Source: an uncultured Planctomycetaceae bacterium (GTDB lineage Bacteria; Planctomycetota; Planctomycetia; Pirellulales; Pirellulaceae). Taken from it: a DNA stretch of 56,329 bases. The stretch's first letter is position 1; each line of letters starts with the position of its first letter. A program made the translations under genes and the position numbers. This document shows, piece after piece, positions 8,433 to 19,400 of this stretch. The stretch lies in the NCBI GenBank assembly GCA_937862885.1, contig CALMEE010000107.1, positions 1 through 56,329 on the forward strand, in the 5' to 3' direction. Below the pieces are notes generated by a model. The model was not told the DNA's origin. It did not search any database and saw only the letters and a program-made list of their open reading frames with translations.

Positions 8433-10151
8433 ATGGCGATTCGCCGAATCGGACAGATTTTTGTTGACATGGGATTCGTAACGGACGAGCAACTTGAAAT
8501 GTTGCTCGAAGAACAGAGTCAGCATCCTGGTCAGTTATTGGGTCGGATTGCGGAAGACATGGGCTTGATCACGGACGATCAATTAATTCAAGCCTTGGGT
8601 GAGCAATTCAATCTGCAGACCGTTGACCTTGAAGGATTCGTTCCACCACAAAATGCACGCGACGTTGTTTCGAACACGATGGTGCAATTGTATCGTGTGA
8701 TTCCGCTGCAGCTGTTAGATGGCGTGTTGACACTTGCCACGTGCGACCCGCAGAACTTGTCGATGCAGGATGAGCTGCGCAGGTTTTTGGGATTTGAGAT
8801 TCGTTTATTGGTCGCGACTGAAAATCAAATCGTCAAACTTACTGAAAAGCATTTTGACGATGACACGGATAGCATCGAGAAGATCATCAATGAATTGAAG
8901 GCGGACGAAAGCCTCAATAAGGCGGCGATTCAGTTGGCGGGAACTGGGCCAATCAACCTCGGTGATGTCGCCGAATTAGTGGAAAGTGCTCCGGTGCGAA
9001 AACTTTTGAACATGGTGTTGCTCTTGGCGATTAAAGACCACGCCAGCGACATACACTTTGAACCATTTGAAGAGGAGTTCCGCATCCGTATCAAGGCCAA
9101 TGGTGTCTTGTATGAAATGGTTCCGCCGCCGCGTCACTTGGCATTTGCCATCACGACACGCATTAAAGTGATGGCGAATTTGGATATTGCCGAACGACGC
9201 TTGCCGCAAGACGGTCGAATCGAATTAACTGTGGGCGGACACCCGATTGACTTGCGCGTCAGCGTATTGCCAACCATGTTTGGCGAAAGCGTGGTACTGC
9301 GGGTCCTCGATCGTTCCGTGGTTTCATTAGACTTGAACAATGTCGGCATGGATGCGCCCACGATGAAGGCATTCCGCGAAGTTATCTCGAAGCCCAACGG
9401 TATCGTTTTAGTTACGGGTCCCACCGGATCAGGCAAGACAACCACCCTTTATTCGGCTTTGTCCGAGTTGAACAAGATTGAAGACAAAGTAATCACTACC
9501 GAGGATCCGGTCGAGTATGACATCGACGGTATTGTGCAGATCCCAATCGATTCTGATATCGGCGTGACGTTCGCCAATTGTTTGAGAGCAATCCTTCGGC
9601 AAGATCCAGACAAAATATTGGTCGGTGAGATTCGCGATTTGGAGACCGCTGAGATCGCAATTCAGGCGTCGTTGACCGGTCATATCGTATTTAGCACGCT
9701 GCATACCAATGACGCTCCAACCACGGTGACCCGGCTAAAAGATATGGGAATTCCGCCGTTCTTGATTACAGCCACGGTGGAGGCCATTTTGGCTCAACGA
9801 TTAGTGCGTCGGATTTGTCTTGAGTGCAAAGAGTACGTCGAGCCGACTGAAGAAGAACTCGTGGAAATCCGTCTCGATCCCAAAGATTATCCAGGTCTCA
9901 AATTTTGCCGTGGCGCTGGCTGCAGTAGTTGCAACAACACGGGGTATAAGGGGCGCGTCGGCTTGTTCGAGTTGATGATTTTGGATGACGAAATGCGAGA
10001 CTTGATCATGGCCAATGCCACAGCGGACAAATTGCGCGAAGTCGCCAAGACGAAGGGAATGGTTCAGCTACGCGATGCGGGCATTGATTTGCTTGTGGAA
10101 GGGGTTACCACGGCTGAAGAAGTGATTCGCGAAACAATTGTCGAAGTTTAG
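8433..10151 (+). CDS. PilB/GspE-type secretion ATPase (second copy)
   Basis: A 572-residue paralogue of the 4694 gene. The ATG at 8433 is preferred over the TTG at 8421 because GAGG lies about 7 bases before it and MAIRRIGQIF aligns with the other copy's MAIQNGFSKF. Domain order is MshEN (1-145), ATPase core with ASDIHFEPFEEEFRIR, Walker A GPTGSGKTTT near 329-338, EDPVEYDIDG, ILVGEIRDLETAEIAIQAS and STLHTND. The zinc element is CLEC and CSSC in the C-terminal third. It follows pilT by 65 bp and is followed after 178 bp by the platform gene. Two PilB-like motors in one cluster suggest separate machines or mixed hexamers; which one serves the downstream PilC/pilins is unknown. Confidence 0.93.
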   Translation: MAIRRIGQIFVDMGFVTDEQLEMLLEEQSQHPGQLLGRIAEDMGLITDDQLIQALGEQFNLQTVDLEGFVPPQNARDVVSNTMVQLYRVIPLQLLDGVLTLATCDPQNLSMQDELRRFLGFEIRLLVATENQIVKLTEKHFDDDTDSIEKIINELKADESLNKAAIQLAGTGPINLGDVAELVESAPVRKLLNMVLLLAIKDHASDIHFEPFEEEFRIRIKANGVLYEMVPPPRHLAFAITTRIKVMANLDIAERRLPQDGRIELTVGGHPIDLRVSVLPTMFGESVVLRVLDRSVVSLDLNNVGMDAPTMKAFREVISKPNGIVLVTGPTGSGKTTTLYSALSELNKIEDKVITTEDPVEYDIDGIVQIPIDSDIGVTFANCLRAILRQDPDKILVGEIRDLETAEIAIQASLTGHIVFSTLHTNDAPTTVTRLKDMGIPPFLITATVEAILAQRLVRRICLECKEYVEPTEEELVEIRLDPKDYPGLKFCRGAGCSSCNNTGYKGRVGLFELMILDDEMRDLIMANATADKLREVAKTKGMVQLRDAGIDLLVEGVTTAEEVIRETIVEV

Positions 10152-10329
10152 ATGAAACACCCAATTTTCACTGTGTGCGAAGGATTACCAAAACCTTTGC
10201 GACTGTGTCGGGTGTCTGGAGCCAAATGGCACACATGTCCGCATGTTGTGCACGGCGAAAAAAATAGTTGACTTTATGTGGGTGCCAACCCAATAGTGAG
10301 ATCAGAGATAATTTTTTCAGGGTAATGCT

Positions 10330-11745
10330 ATGCCAACTTTTCAATTCGAGGCAACCGATCCCCAGGGGCAAGAGATTCGCGACGTGATCGAAGCTCAAAC
10401 CCAGGACGAGGCGCAAGCCACGATCCGTTCAATGGGCTACTTTGTCACGAAGATTTCCGCGCAGAAAGTTAATCAGAAGAAGGTTTCGCGCAGCGGCAAA
10501 CGTAAGTCGTTTGCGATAGGCGGGGCCAGCAGCAAGTCTTTAGTAACTTTCACGCGCCAGCTTTCCATTTTGCAAGATGCTGGCTTGCCGGTGTTGCGTA
10601 GCCTAAAAATTTTGGAGGACCAATCGCGTCCGGGCGCATTAAAAAATGCCCTGATCGACGTCTGCGACGAAATCGAAAGCGGTTCTTCGCTGTCAGAGGC
10701 ACTGGGTAAGTCGCCGCGAGTTTTTGATCGTTTATACGTGAATATGATCAAAGCGGGTGAGGCCGGTGGATCTCTAGAAGTCATTTTACGACGTCTGGCC
10801 GAATTTAAGGAGCGAACCAGATCTCTGAAGAACAAAGTGATCGGTGCGATGATCTATCCGATTGCCGTGATCACCATTACGGTGGGTATCGTTACATTCA
10901 TCATGCTGTACATCATTCCTGAGTTCGACAAGATGTTCAAGGAATTTGAACTGGAATTGCCAGCGCCAACGCAGTTATTGATCGATATCTCCGCCCGCAT
11001 GTCTAAGCTTTGGTTCCTTTTGCCATTGATTCCGATCACGCTGATTTTATTCGTGATGTTGATTTGCAAATTCCGGGCGGGTCGTATGGGATTTCATTTG
11101 TATTTGTTGAAGGTTCCACTAATTGGCAAACTATTGCAAAAAGCAAATTTGGCGAGAACGACGCGAACGTTGGGCACACTGATTTCTAGTGGTGTGCCGA
11201 TCCTTGAAGGGCTCACGATTACGCGCGAGACTTCCGGAAACGCCATGTACGAGAAAATGTATAGCCTCGTGACCGACTCAATTCGCGAAGGGGAAACAAT
11301 TGCCCGGCCAATGAAAAAGCATTGCATTCCTAAGTTCCATCCGGTTGCCGCTTTCTTCTTTGCCTTATCGCTGGCCATACTTCCCTTGGGCGTGCTCTTC
11401 GTCAACACGGAGTTCTTGGTGTTTGTGTTGTATGCAAGCGGTATGTTGTCCGTCCTGGCACTTCTGTATTACATCCTGGTTTATAAGAAACCTGTTGTTG
11501 AAGACTTGGTGGTGAACATGGTTGACGTCGGTGAAGAAACTGGCGAACTGGATGTGATGCTCTATAAAGTGGCCGACTATTACGACGAAGAAGTGAGAAC
11601 GCTGACAGACGGTTTGATGAAACTAATTGAGCCAATCATGGTTGTGATGCTCGGTTTCATTGTTGGCTTTATCGTGATCTCCCTGTTCTGGCCGCTAATC
11701 GGATTGATCAACGGTCTGCAAGGCGGAGGCGGCGAAAAGAAATAG
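10330..11745 (+). CDS. PilC/GspF inner-membrane platform protein with an extra membrane hairpin
   Basis: A 471-residue platform protein that couples the cytoplasmic ATPase to pilin polymerisation. Both T2SSF domains are present: the first with FTRQLSILQDAGLPVLRSL and IKAGEAGGSLE, the second with LGTLISSGVPILEGL and VDVGEETGELD. The family is usually about 400 residues with three membrane helices. Here roughly 60 residues (about 328-387) are inserted in the second domain, between IARPMKKH and VVNMVDVGEETG. They contain two hydrophobic stretches (AAFFFALSLAILPLGVLF and FVLYASGMLSVLALLYYILV), predicting an additional hairpin. The protein ends in a Gly-rich tail. It sits 84 bp upstream of the prepilin genes. 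Confidence 0.92.
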   Translation: MPTFQFEATDPQGQEIRDVIEAQTQDEAQATIRSMGYFVTKISAQKVNQKKVSRSGKRKSFAIGGASSKSLVTFTRQLSILQDAGLPVLRSLKILEDQSRPGALKNALIDVCDEIESGSSLSEALGKSPRVFDRLYVNMIKAGEAGGSLEVILRRLAEFKERTRSLKNKVIGAMIYPIAVITITVGIVTFIMLYIIPEFDKMFKEFELELPAPTQLLIDISARMSKLWFLLPLIPITLILFVMLICKFRAGRMGFHLYLLKVPLIGKLLQKANLARTTRTLGTLISSGVPILEGLTITRETSGNAMYEKMYSLVTDSIREGETIARPMKKHCIPKFHPVAAFFFALSLAILPLGVLFVNTEFLVFVLYASGMLSVLALLYYILVYKKPVVEDLVVNMVDVGEETGELDVMLYKVADYYDEEVRTLTDGLMKLIEPIMVVMLGFIVGFIVISLFWPLIGLINGLQGGGGEKK

Positions 11746-11829
11746 TACAGGTTTTTCAAGCCAAGTAGTCTGTATCAAGAATTTAGATTTTTATTCAAGC
11801 TAATTTATATCAACCTTACGGAGACCTTA

Positions 11830-12861
11830 ATGATGTTGAAGACCAAGCCCCGGTTCAGGTCAGCCGGTTTCACCATTATCGAGTTGCTGGTTGTCATCGC
11901 TGTGATCGGCATCCTGATGGCGATCCTTATCCCGACGATCCGAGGATTGTTCGTGCGAGCGGACGATTTCGTTCGCGAACATGAGATCGCTCAATTGGAG
12001 GGTGCCCTCGAAGTTTTCAAAAATGAGTTTGGATTCTACCCGCCCGATTTTTCGACCATCAATTCCGCGGCCGATATGCTCCCCTATTTGGCGAAGATCT
12101 CGCCAAATCATCAAGAACTTACGCTTGATCCCGTTTATGCTCAATTCGGTGGAGGAACGGATTCGCGGCTCGTCGTTTGGTGGAACGTTGTTGGGACGCG
12201 CCTCAAAGCGCTTCCCCATGAGACAGCGCTTTGGTTTTGGCTATCTCAGCTTCGAGATAATGCGCAATTTCCTTTGACCGGAAGTCGTGACCCTAGCAAT
12301 GCCAGAATCGTCATCGATGAACGCAAGGTCTTTTTTGAATTTGACCAACAACGACTTCATAGCATTTATTGGGAAACTATTGCTGGCGTTGATGTGCATG
12401 GTGTGGTTTACCCACAAGGTGTTGCCGATGCCGACCGCTATGTCCTGTTTCACTTCGATCAAGGTGGTGGAGCGGAAGCCCCCTATGTCTATTTTCACAA
12501 CTCTTCATACGGTCTTGCCTGCTATGAGGTGTTTGAAATCGGCAACCCAATTTCCCTAGGTTTTGTAGCGCCCTATCGGATTCCAAACAACAATTTGCCG
12601 CCGGCACAACCGGCCGCAGCCGACTATCGTTGGGGTTTCTACAACCCGGATTCGTTTCAAATCATTTGCGCTGGCGATGATCGAGTATTCGGTGACATCA
12701 ACGATCCGAATGAGGACCAACTATCCGATTTCCTGGACAACAACCCAGTGCCCGCGAATCGGCTTTACGGACGCAATATTCAGTATCGGACTCAGCGAGA
12801 CAACGTGACGAACTTCAGCCAAGGGCGAATTGAAAGTATGCCGGTCTTCTCTGGGCTTTGA
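11830..12861 (+). CDS. Type IV prepilin/major pseudopilin-like protein 1
   Basis: A 343-residue prepilin. The class III signal is cleaved after Gly13 (RSAG|FTIIELL) with Glu at +5, followed by a hydrophobic helix ending in AILIPTI. These are the PilD recognition features of GspG/PilA-type subunits that assemble from the inner membrane. GGAG at about 11819 supports this start. The body is much longer than a typical GspG (about 140 residues), and its C-terminal domain has several aromatic and Asn/Asp-rich loops with no family I can name. It is the first of four adjacent prepilin genes, so it may be the major subunit, but that is inference. Confidence 0.88.
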   Translation: MMLKTKPRFRSAGFTIIELLVVIAVIGILMAILIPTIRGLFVRADDFVREHEIAQLEGALEVFKNEFGFYPPDFSTINSAADMLPYLAKISPNHQELTLDPVYAQFGGGTDSRLVVWWNVVGTRLKALPHETALWFWLSQLRDNAQFPLTGSRDPSNARIVIDERKVFFEFDQQRLHSIYWETIAGVDVHGVVYPQGVADADRYVLFHFDQGGGAEAPYVYFHNSSYGLACYEVFEIGNPISLGFVAPYRIPNNNLPPAQPAAADYRWGFYNPDSFQIICAGDDRVFGDINDPNEDQLSDFLDNNPVPANRLYGRNIQYRTQRDNVTNFSQGRIESMPVFSGL

Positions 12862-12932
12862 TGTGTGCTCCAGATGTCCGCATTTTTGTCTTCCATTCAA
12901 ATTGTTCGACGAGCTACCTGGAGTTTCAAGTG

Positions 12933-13739
12933 ATGTTTGAACCAACGAATACCGCGTGGCGCCGCCTGCCCAAGCCCCGCGCTGGTTTTACGATCATGGA
13001 GTTGTTGATCGTGATCAGTATTATCGCTGTGTTGGCAGGTTTGAGCTTGGTGGTGTTGCGTGGCGCTGAAAAAGATGCCACGACAGCGCGGACGCGTACG
13101 CAAGTCCAGCGAATCAACCAACTGTTGGCGATCAAATGGGACGAATACCAGACCCGCGTGCTGCGCTATCGGTTGGAAGATGTCGCTGGCAGCAGCGACA
13201 TGTCACCTAACGCCATTCATCATATACGTAACCGAGCTTTGTTGGATTTGGCACTTGTCGAATTCCCGAATTCGATCGATGCATTGCGCGAATTTCCCAG
13301 TCTCGCCTCACAAAACGACATTTCGCCGAATTGGCAGGTCAATTGGCGTGACAACTATTTATTGTTGACGGCGCCAGGATTTGCCTGGCCGTCGGCCTTG
13401 CATCGTTTCCGCCAAGAGTTCTCTATGATTCCGGGGTTGGTTAAACCGAATGGCGTTCAGGTTTGGAACAGCCCAGCGGTTTGGTCAACAACTTTTCAGG
13501 ATGCCGAGTGCTTATACGCGATCTTAAAATCGATTCGCATTGATGATATCAGTGGGTTGGATTATGTGGGACTGCGCGCTAGCGAAATCGGCGATACGGA
13601 TGGCGATACGTTTCTCGAAGTTTTGGATGCCTTTGGCGATCCATTGATTTTTCAAGTGAACATCGACATGACGAATCCTGCACTTCCGCAGCAAGTCCCG
13701 TTTATCGTTTTTTCCAAGAATTTGGGTGGTCTAAATTAG
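12933..13739 (+). CDS. Type IV prepilin/pseudopilin-like protein 2
   Basis: A 268-residue prepilin. The ATG at 12933 has GGAG nine bases upstream and gives an 18-residue leader cut after Gly18 (PRAG|FTIMELL) with Glu at +5; a longer frame reaches back to 12858, overlapping the previous stop, but adds an unlikely leader. After the hydrophobic helix there is a region resembling the alpha1-C segment of pseudopilins (TARTRTQVQRINQLL). The C-terminal part contains an Asp-rich element, GDTDGDTFLEVLDAFGDP, the short calcium-like loop often seen in planctomycete prepilins. Product: structural or minor subunit of the same pilus. Confidence 0.87.
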   Translation: MFEPTNTAWRRLPKPRAGFTIMELLIVISIIAVLAGLSLVVLRGAEKDATTARTRTQVQRINQLLAIKWDEYQTRVLRYRLEDVAGSSDMSPNAIHHIRNRALLDLALVEFPNSIDALREFPSLASQNDISPNWQVNWRDNYLLLTAPGFAWPSALHRFRQEFSMIPGLVKPNGVQVWNSPAVWSTTFQDAECLYAILKSIRIDDISGLDYVGLRASEIGDTDGDTFLEVLDAFGDPLIFQVNIDMTNPALPQQVPFIVFSKNLGGLN

Positions 13740-13765
13740 GCCAAGCGTCAGCAAGGCGAATCATC

Positions 13766-14848
13766 ATGTACAGAATATGCAGGCCCATTGACAATTCTCA
13801 ACGCATGAAACAAATGAGGGTAAGCCGCATGCCGCGACCACGTCAGCACTTTGGCTTCACGATGATCGAACTCTTAGTCACGATCTCAATATTGGTGATC
13901 TTGGCCGTCATTACAATTCCTACGGTTCGCTTTCTGTCGAAGGGACGACAGACGTTGGAGTCCGCAAATTACTTGGGTTCGGCATTGGTCGCTGCAAAAT
14001 CCCGGGCGATGTCCGACGGACTGGCAGGTGTGGTGATCGTCCGCAATCCGAACTTTAAAAACGGTAATGGCGGTCACCGTGTCTATCAGGTACGTGCCCC
14101 GCTCCCTTTTTCTGGTTACGGATCTGGATCGATTGCGATTGTCGATATTGCCAATAGGCAAGCGTCGCTTCCGGTCGTTTACGACCCAGCATTGTTAAAC
14201 ATTAATGACTACGTCCAGTTCAACAAACGCGGTGCCGTTTATCGAGTTACCAATGTTCAAGTTGACCCTTCCGACCCGGCGCGAACATTGCTGGACTTTT
14301 TTGTAAGGCCGATCGATCCTCCGCTGCCTGACCCAACTGGAACAGGAATAACCAGCATGACATTCACGGTATTTCGTCGACCCGTGCCAATTCCCAGTAC
14401 GATTGTTGAGTTACCGCGTGGTTTTATGGTCGACTTGGAATTTTCTGGGCATGGCGCTCGCGGCGATCAGTTCTTCCTGAATCCGCCGCCAACGTTAGCC
14501 GACTTGACCAATCCAGCATTGGATTTCAACGTGATCATTCTGTTCAATGAAAAAGGGGGTGTTGAACATGTGTTTCGTAGCGGCTGGGGAAGTGCTCCTG
14601 AAATACCCCTTGGACCAGTCAATTTTTTGGTGTCGGAATACGATGTCCGTCTTGGCAATGATCCGGTGCTGAATGCATCGCGGACGTTACTTAATCGCCG
14701 CAACCACTGGATTTCCGTGAATTACATGAGTGGCGCCGTTACCTTGAGTAACGTGGCTGACACCGTCGTCGATCCGCTCGTTGACAAGGGTTTAGCACTG
14801 AGCAATTCCCGCCAACTCACGCGGACTGGTACTACCGTGATCGAATAA
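13766..14848 (+). CDS. Type IV prepilin/GspH-like minor pseudopilin
   Basis: A 360-residue prepilin with cleavage site FG|FTMIELLVT and Glu at +5, followed by AVITIPTVRFLSKG. The segment after the helix, SANYLGSALVAAKSRAMSDG, resembles the GspH/FimT pattern in which minor pseudopilins continue with an Ala-rich helix and a beta strand (VVIVRNP). The ATG at 13766 gives a 30-residue leader; ATG at 13805 gives a 17-residue leader, more usual, so the true start is uncertain. GspH-type subunits prime pseudopilus assembly. It begins 26 bp after the previous gene. Confidence 0.85.
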   Translation: MYRICRPIDNSQRMKQMRVSRMPRPRQHFGFTMIELLVTISILVILAVITIPTVRFLSKGRQTLESANYLGSALVAAKSRAMSDGLAGVVIVRNPNFKNGNGGHRVYQVRAPLPFSGYGSGSIAIVDIANRQASLPVVYDPALLNINDYVQFNKRGAVYRVTNVQVDPSDPARTLLDFFVRPIDPPLPDPTGTGITSMTFTVFRRPVPIPSTIVELPRGFMVDLEFSGHGARGDQFFLNPPPTLADLTNPALDFNVIILFNEKGGVEHVFRSGWGSAPEIPLGPVNFLVSEYDVRLGNDPVLNASRTLLNRRNHWISVNYMSGAVTLSNVADTVVDPLVDKGLALSNSRQLTRTGTTVIE

Positions 14849-14937
14849 AGTCCGTTGCACATTAAAACGTCATCAACTTTTTAAACAGATAAACAAAAGA
14901 AATGTTCCTCCCGCAGATCTGCTCACATCAAGTGATA

Positions 14938-16185
14938 ATGCACCAGACACGTCCGAAACGCATGGGCATCTCGTTGTTCGAGGTACTCGTGTCTATTTTA
15001 GTTGCGTCGGTTGGTGTTCTGGGTGTATTGGTATTGATTCCTTTCGCCGTCAAAGTAGCCGAACGAGGAATGGACGCTGAGACAGCCTTCAATCACGCCC
15101 GCAATGTATTTACTGACTTTGAAGCCAACGGCTATCGCAATTTCGATCGTTGGGTAGACGCGGATGAATCGCTCCCAAATTCTGTCGCGAATCCAGGGAA
15201 CATCCCAATCGTTCCAGGAAACGTGTACTTGATCGATCCATTGCGAATAGCTCGAGCGCGTGAAATTAGTTTGGGCACTGGCGCAGGATTCCCGGCGTTC
15301 ACGCAGTTCCCGTACTCGAGCGATACGGTGGGTAATATCTTTCCAAACGAGTTAGAGATACGGCGTATTTCATTGCGCGATCAGACGCGCGACCGGCTCG
15401 ATCCCCTTGATCCGCTGTATGAGGATGCAAATGCCTTACCGCTTAGCTTGGCGAGGCGGATGCTGGTGGCCAATGACGACTTGAATTTCGATGATACGCC
15501 CGTCAGTGATATCCTCGGCCCAACGCAGATTTATTTTCAAGAGGGAGGAGTCAATGTACGACGGCAATATCGCGGCGCGATTTCGTCGATGGTTTTCGCA
15601 CTTCCAAATCGAGCGGTTGCAGGGCAATGGATTCTGTACACCATTGTGTTCAAGAATCGAAATTATGATCCGACGGACTTCTTGGTTCCTGCAGCATTAG
15701 GAGGTCCGATCTATGTTCCCGATCCAGCGTTGAACATGCGCCCGCCGGTTGGCCAGCCGCGCGTTTTTGAGGTGATGTCGCCTGTTTCCCAATACAATAA
15801 CTTGACAGTTGTCGGATACGGTGGAGGTGACCTGGAGATTCGAGAAATCAATTTGCCGCCAGCGGAAAATGCGGCAATTCGTAGCGGAGATTGGCTGGTG
15901 CTGATCAATGGGCACTTTGATCCTTCCTTTCCGGCTGGAACAGGTCCACAAAATATACAGAATCTAAATTTCTATCGAGTGATTGAATGGTCGCCGTCAT
16001 CTCCCAACCAACGTGTGACCGTGGTTGGGCCTGATTTTAATTTTACCAATGCGTATGGTGCTGCTGATCCGGACCCGACGAATACTTCGCCACCTGATAC
16101 GCCGACGTATGCGATTTTGATTCCGGACGTGTTAGGCGTTTTCGAGAGAACGATAAAACCTGAAGGGCGTTCAAACTACAACTAA
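14938..16185 (+). CDS. Type IV prepilin/PilV-like minor pseudopilin
   Basis: A 415-residue prepilin from the ATG at 14938 (an ATG at 14902 would extend it by 12 residues; neither has a good ribosome-binding site). The leader MHQTRPKRMG is followed by ISLFEVLVSILVASVGVLG, the pattern of PilV/GspI-type minor pilins (G|xSLxEVL...A...G). Glu at +5 is present. A large unannotated C-terminal domain with YDPTDF and many Pro/Asn turns follows. It is the fourth prepilin gene in a row and precedes the GspK-like gene, matching the minor pseudopilin order H, I, (J), K of type II secretion operons. Confidence 0.84.
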   Translation: MHQTRPKRMGISLFEVLVSILVASVGVLGVLVLIPFAVKVAERGMDAETAFNHARNVFTDFEANGYRNFDRWVDADESLPNSVANPGNIPIVPGNVYLIDPLRIARAREISLGTGAGFPAFTQFPYSSDTVGNIFPNELEIRRISLRDQTRDRLDPLDPLYEDANALPLSLARRMLVANDDLNFDDTPVSDILGPTQIYFQEGGVNVRRQYRGAISSMVFALPNRAVAGQWILYTIVFKNRNYDPTDFLVPAALGGPIYVPDPALNMRPPVGQPRVFEVMSPVSQYNNLTVVGYGGGDLEIREINLPPAENAAIRSGDWLVLINGHFDPSFPAGTGPQNIQNLNFYRVIEWSPSSPNQRVTVVGPDFNFTNAYGAADPDPTNTSPPDTPTYAILIPDVLGVFERTIKPEGRSNYN

Positions 16186-16412
16186 GCGTAGTCAAGGCAC
16201 AAGATGCAAGCTGGCCGCGTTTTTGGTGGAGCATGCGAATGGCAACGAATTCATAGCTTAGACTTTCCACGCACAGCACATTTGCTTGTCGTATTGGAGT
16301 TTGGCGGGAGCCCATCCAGCAATCCACAAACCATACCAGGACTTTTTATTGAACTGCGACGTTTTTATTTCACGTGTTTATTTTTTAGCGCAATCAACCG
16401 CAGGTAGTTTCT

Positions 16413-19400
16413 ATGTTAAGTCAAAATCAACTTGAACAAGGCAGGTATCGCCGAGGATGCCGTGCGGCGCACCGCGCTGACTCCGCAGGTCAATCGCCGC
16501 GTCGACGCATTGCTTCCCGCTCGTTAAATCGTCAGGGAATGACGTTAATTCTAGTTGTCAGCATGATCGTGTTGTTTCTATTGCTGGCCACATCCTTTGC
16601 AGTCCTAGCTCAGAACTACTTCACAGCGTCGAAGACCCGCATGACCCAACTTAGGGTTCGTGGCGATAACGAGAAAGTCCTCTTGGATCGGGCCCTGTAT
16701 GATTTGTTGCGCGGACCGGGGTTCAACAATTTCTCCTCTCCCTTGCGGGGACACAGCATCCTCGGCGATCAATACGGCTATTTCGGTTTCACTTCGGTTG
16801 TCGGAGGGCCGGTTGGAGGATACATCACACCCAGAGTCTTAGATGGTGCGACAACGGATTTAGGGCTCTTCGAGTTAGAACTAATTGAACCTGCGTTTTC
16901 GATTCACAACGAGACAGGTGTACCCGATTATAGTCTGGTGGCGATTCCCGGTTTTTACAATGGCACGATTTTGACGTTTGTATCCGGACCCGTTAAAGGC
17001 ACTTCCTGCCGCATCGTGAGCTACTATGTGTACGTGAATCCAGGTCCACCCGAAGTAACGGTCAAGCGTTTTGTCATTTTGCCTGAATGGTCGGAGCGGC
17101 CTGCCAACATTCCAGTCAGCGCTTTGATTGGCAGTGAAGTTGTCGTTAATGGACGTCCTTTCGGCGGAGCAGGCGCTGGCGGATTTGCGGGTGGCAATCC
17201 AACCATCAACCAGCCTGCATTGGATAACGAGGCTCTTTTCCCGAACCGAATCGGTCAAGACCTTCCAAACTTGTTGAGCTACCTATCGTCCGGAGCAAAC
17301 GAACCATGGGACGCTATTGATTTTCAGAATATGTTTCTGGCCGGCGATGGTAACCGGTTCGCAAGTTTCGATCGGCGCAGCCTGTACGAATTTGGCGCTG
17401 ACCCGCGGCGTAATTTCCGAGCATTCGGTGTGCCCACCGATGGTTATCAAGTGGATAACGACGGTGATGGAATCCCCGATAGTATTTGGATGGATATTGG
17501 TCTGCCTATTCAGTCGGATATCCGAGGACGTTACTACAAGCCGCTGGTAGCTTATCGCGTTGTCGATATGGACGGACGGTTGAATCTGAACGCGCAAGGG
17601 AATAGCTTCGATGCCGAACGCGCCAATGGTGTGGTTTACGACACGGCTCGCGAAGCTAATTCAGCAGCGGTCTTCGGCGGTGTTGCCAATGAATTGTTGC
17701 CCACAGGGTTGGGTGTCGGCCCAGCCGAGATTTCGCTGGCACCTGTATTTGATCCTTTCTTCTTTGAATATCGAAACGTGTTGTACGGCGAGTTGATTTC
17801 CAATTCCCCAGGACGCTATACGGCGAGCACCGATCCAATACCTGGTGGTGCACCAGGTATCGCTGGCGTCCCTAACAACCGCAGCGAGCGACTCATGTAC
17901 AATAAGTACATCGGGTACCCGCGGCAGTGGGCCGATGATATTCCTGAAACCATCATTGACCTCAGCGGGCGATTCGGTTACGCCTATTTGCAAGCTGACT
18001 TGGACAACTATAACCTTCCGACCGGTTTGCCAACGATCGACGGATTCTCGACATTAGCTAATGAACTGGTTGATTCCGCTTACGATGTTGAGTTCGGTCG
18101 CACCAAGACCAGCATGGTGGGAATCGGAATTGCCGACCAGGCAGATCAACTCTTCAGCCCGCGCGAATTGGAGCGTATTCTTCGGCTGTTTGACGTCGAC
18201 GCAAACTTTTTGCCTTCTCGTTTGGCAAGGCTTGCGCCCAATACGCTGTCGAATGCTACCAAGCGTAACAGCATTACGACTGAGAGTTGGGAAGTGCCGA
18301 CCCCGCCAGCCCATTTGGCAGACCGACTACTCGGTCATATTCTGCAAGCTAACGGCCTCACGATTCCAGCTTTCGATGCGCTACCTGCCGTTCAAAAGAA
18401 TGTCATTTATCGCCAAATTGGTTTTCTGTTGTCTCCAGATCTGATGAAGGGACAACGCTTTGACATCAATCGACCATTCGGAAACGGGATTGATGATCGG
18501 GGCAACGGCGTCATTGATGATTATTATCATCCGGGAACGGGTATTGACGAGGCAAATACCATTGAAGAATTCAACACGTTGCTGGCCAATCCAGCTGGGC
18601 AACCGGTCAATAGTGTCGTTGCGCTCGATTTAGACAACAACGGAACTCCGGGTCAGGGTGGCGGCGGTGGATCACCTTATGCCAACAATGAAGCTTTTTT
18701 GGCCCGGCAGATTTACGCGCGTCACTTGTACGTGATGATTTTGTTGGTGACCGAACCGAAACCAGTACTCGGGGGACCAGCCTATTTCTCAAACGCTGGG
18801 GCAGCCGCTTATTGGTTTGACTATGATGGCTCGGGAACGACCGATGTCGATGACATCATTGCTTACCGTTCCGATGTTGCGCAGTGGGTTGCGAATATCA
18901 TTGATTATCGTGACTTCGACGTGATCAGCACGCCGTTCGAGTTTGACCTCAACCCCTTCGTCGATGTGGATGGCGATGGTAATTTTTGGGATGTGGATGG
19001 TTTGCTGACCACAAACGAGGGCGTTCATCGACGCGTCGTTTGGGGAATGGAACGGCCAGAATTGTTGCTGACCGAATCATTCGCATTGCATGATCGCCGC
19101 ACTGAAGACTTAGATGATGACGAAAATGGCCCCAACAACTCTACTGCAAATGGGGACCCCGACTTCGACAATCGTTTGCGTCCTGTGGCCGCGACATTTA
19201 TCGAAGTCTACAACCCGCAAGTCCGCCAGCATCAAACAGTTGAAATCTATGGAGGCACACCTAGCGTGTTGCTGGGTCAAACTACGCCAGGCGGAAGTCC
19301 GGTATGGCGTATTGCCGTGGTAAAGGGCGAGAACCCGTATGTCCGCGAAATCCCGGTACCCAACGCTTTCGATGCGATGACTGACGACCGAAATCGCTTA

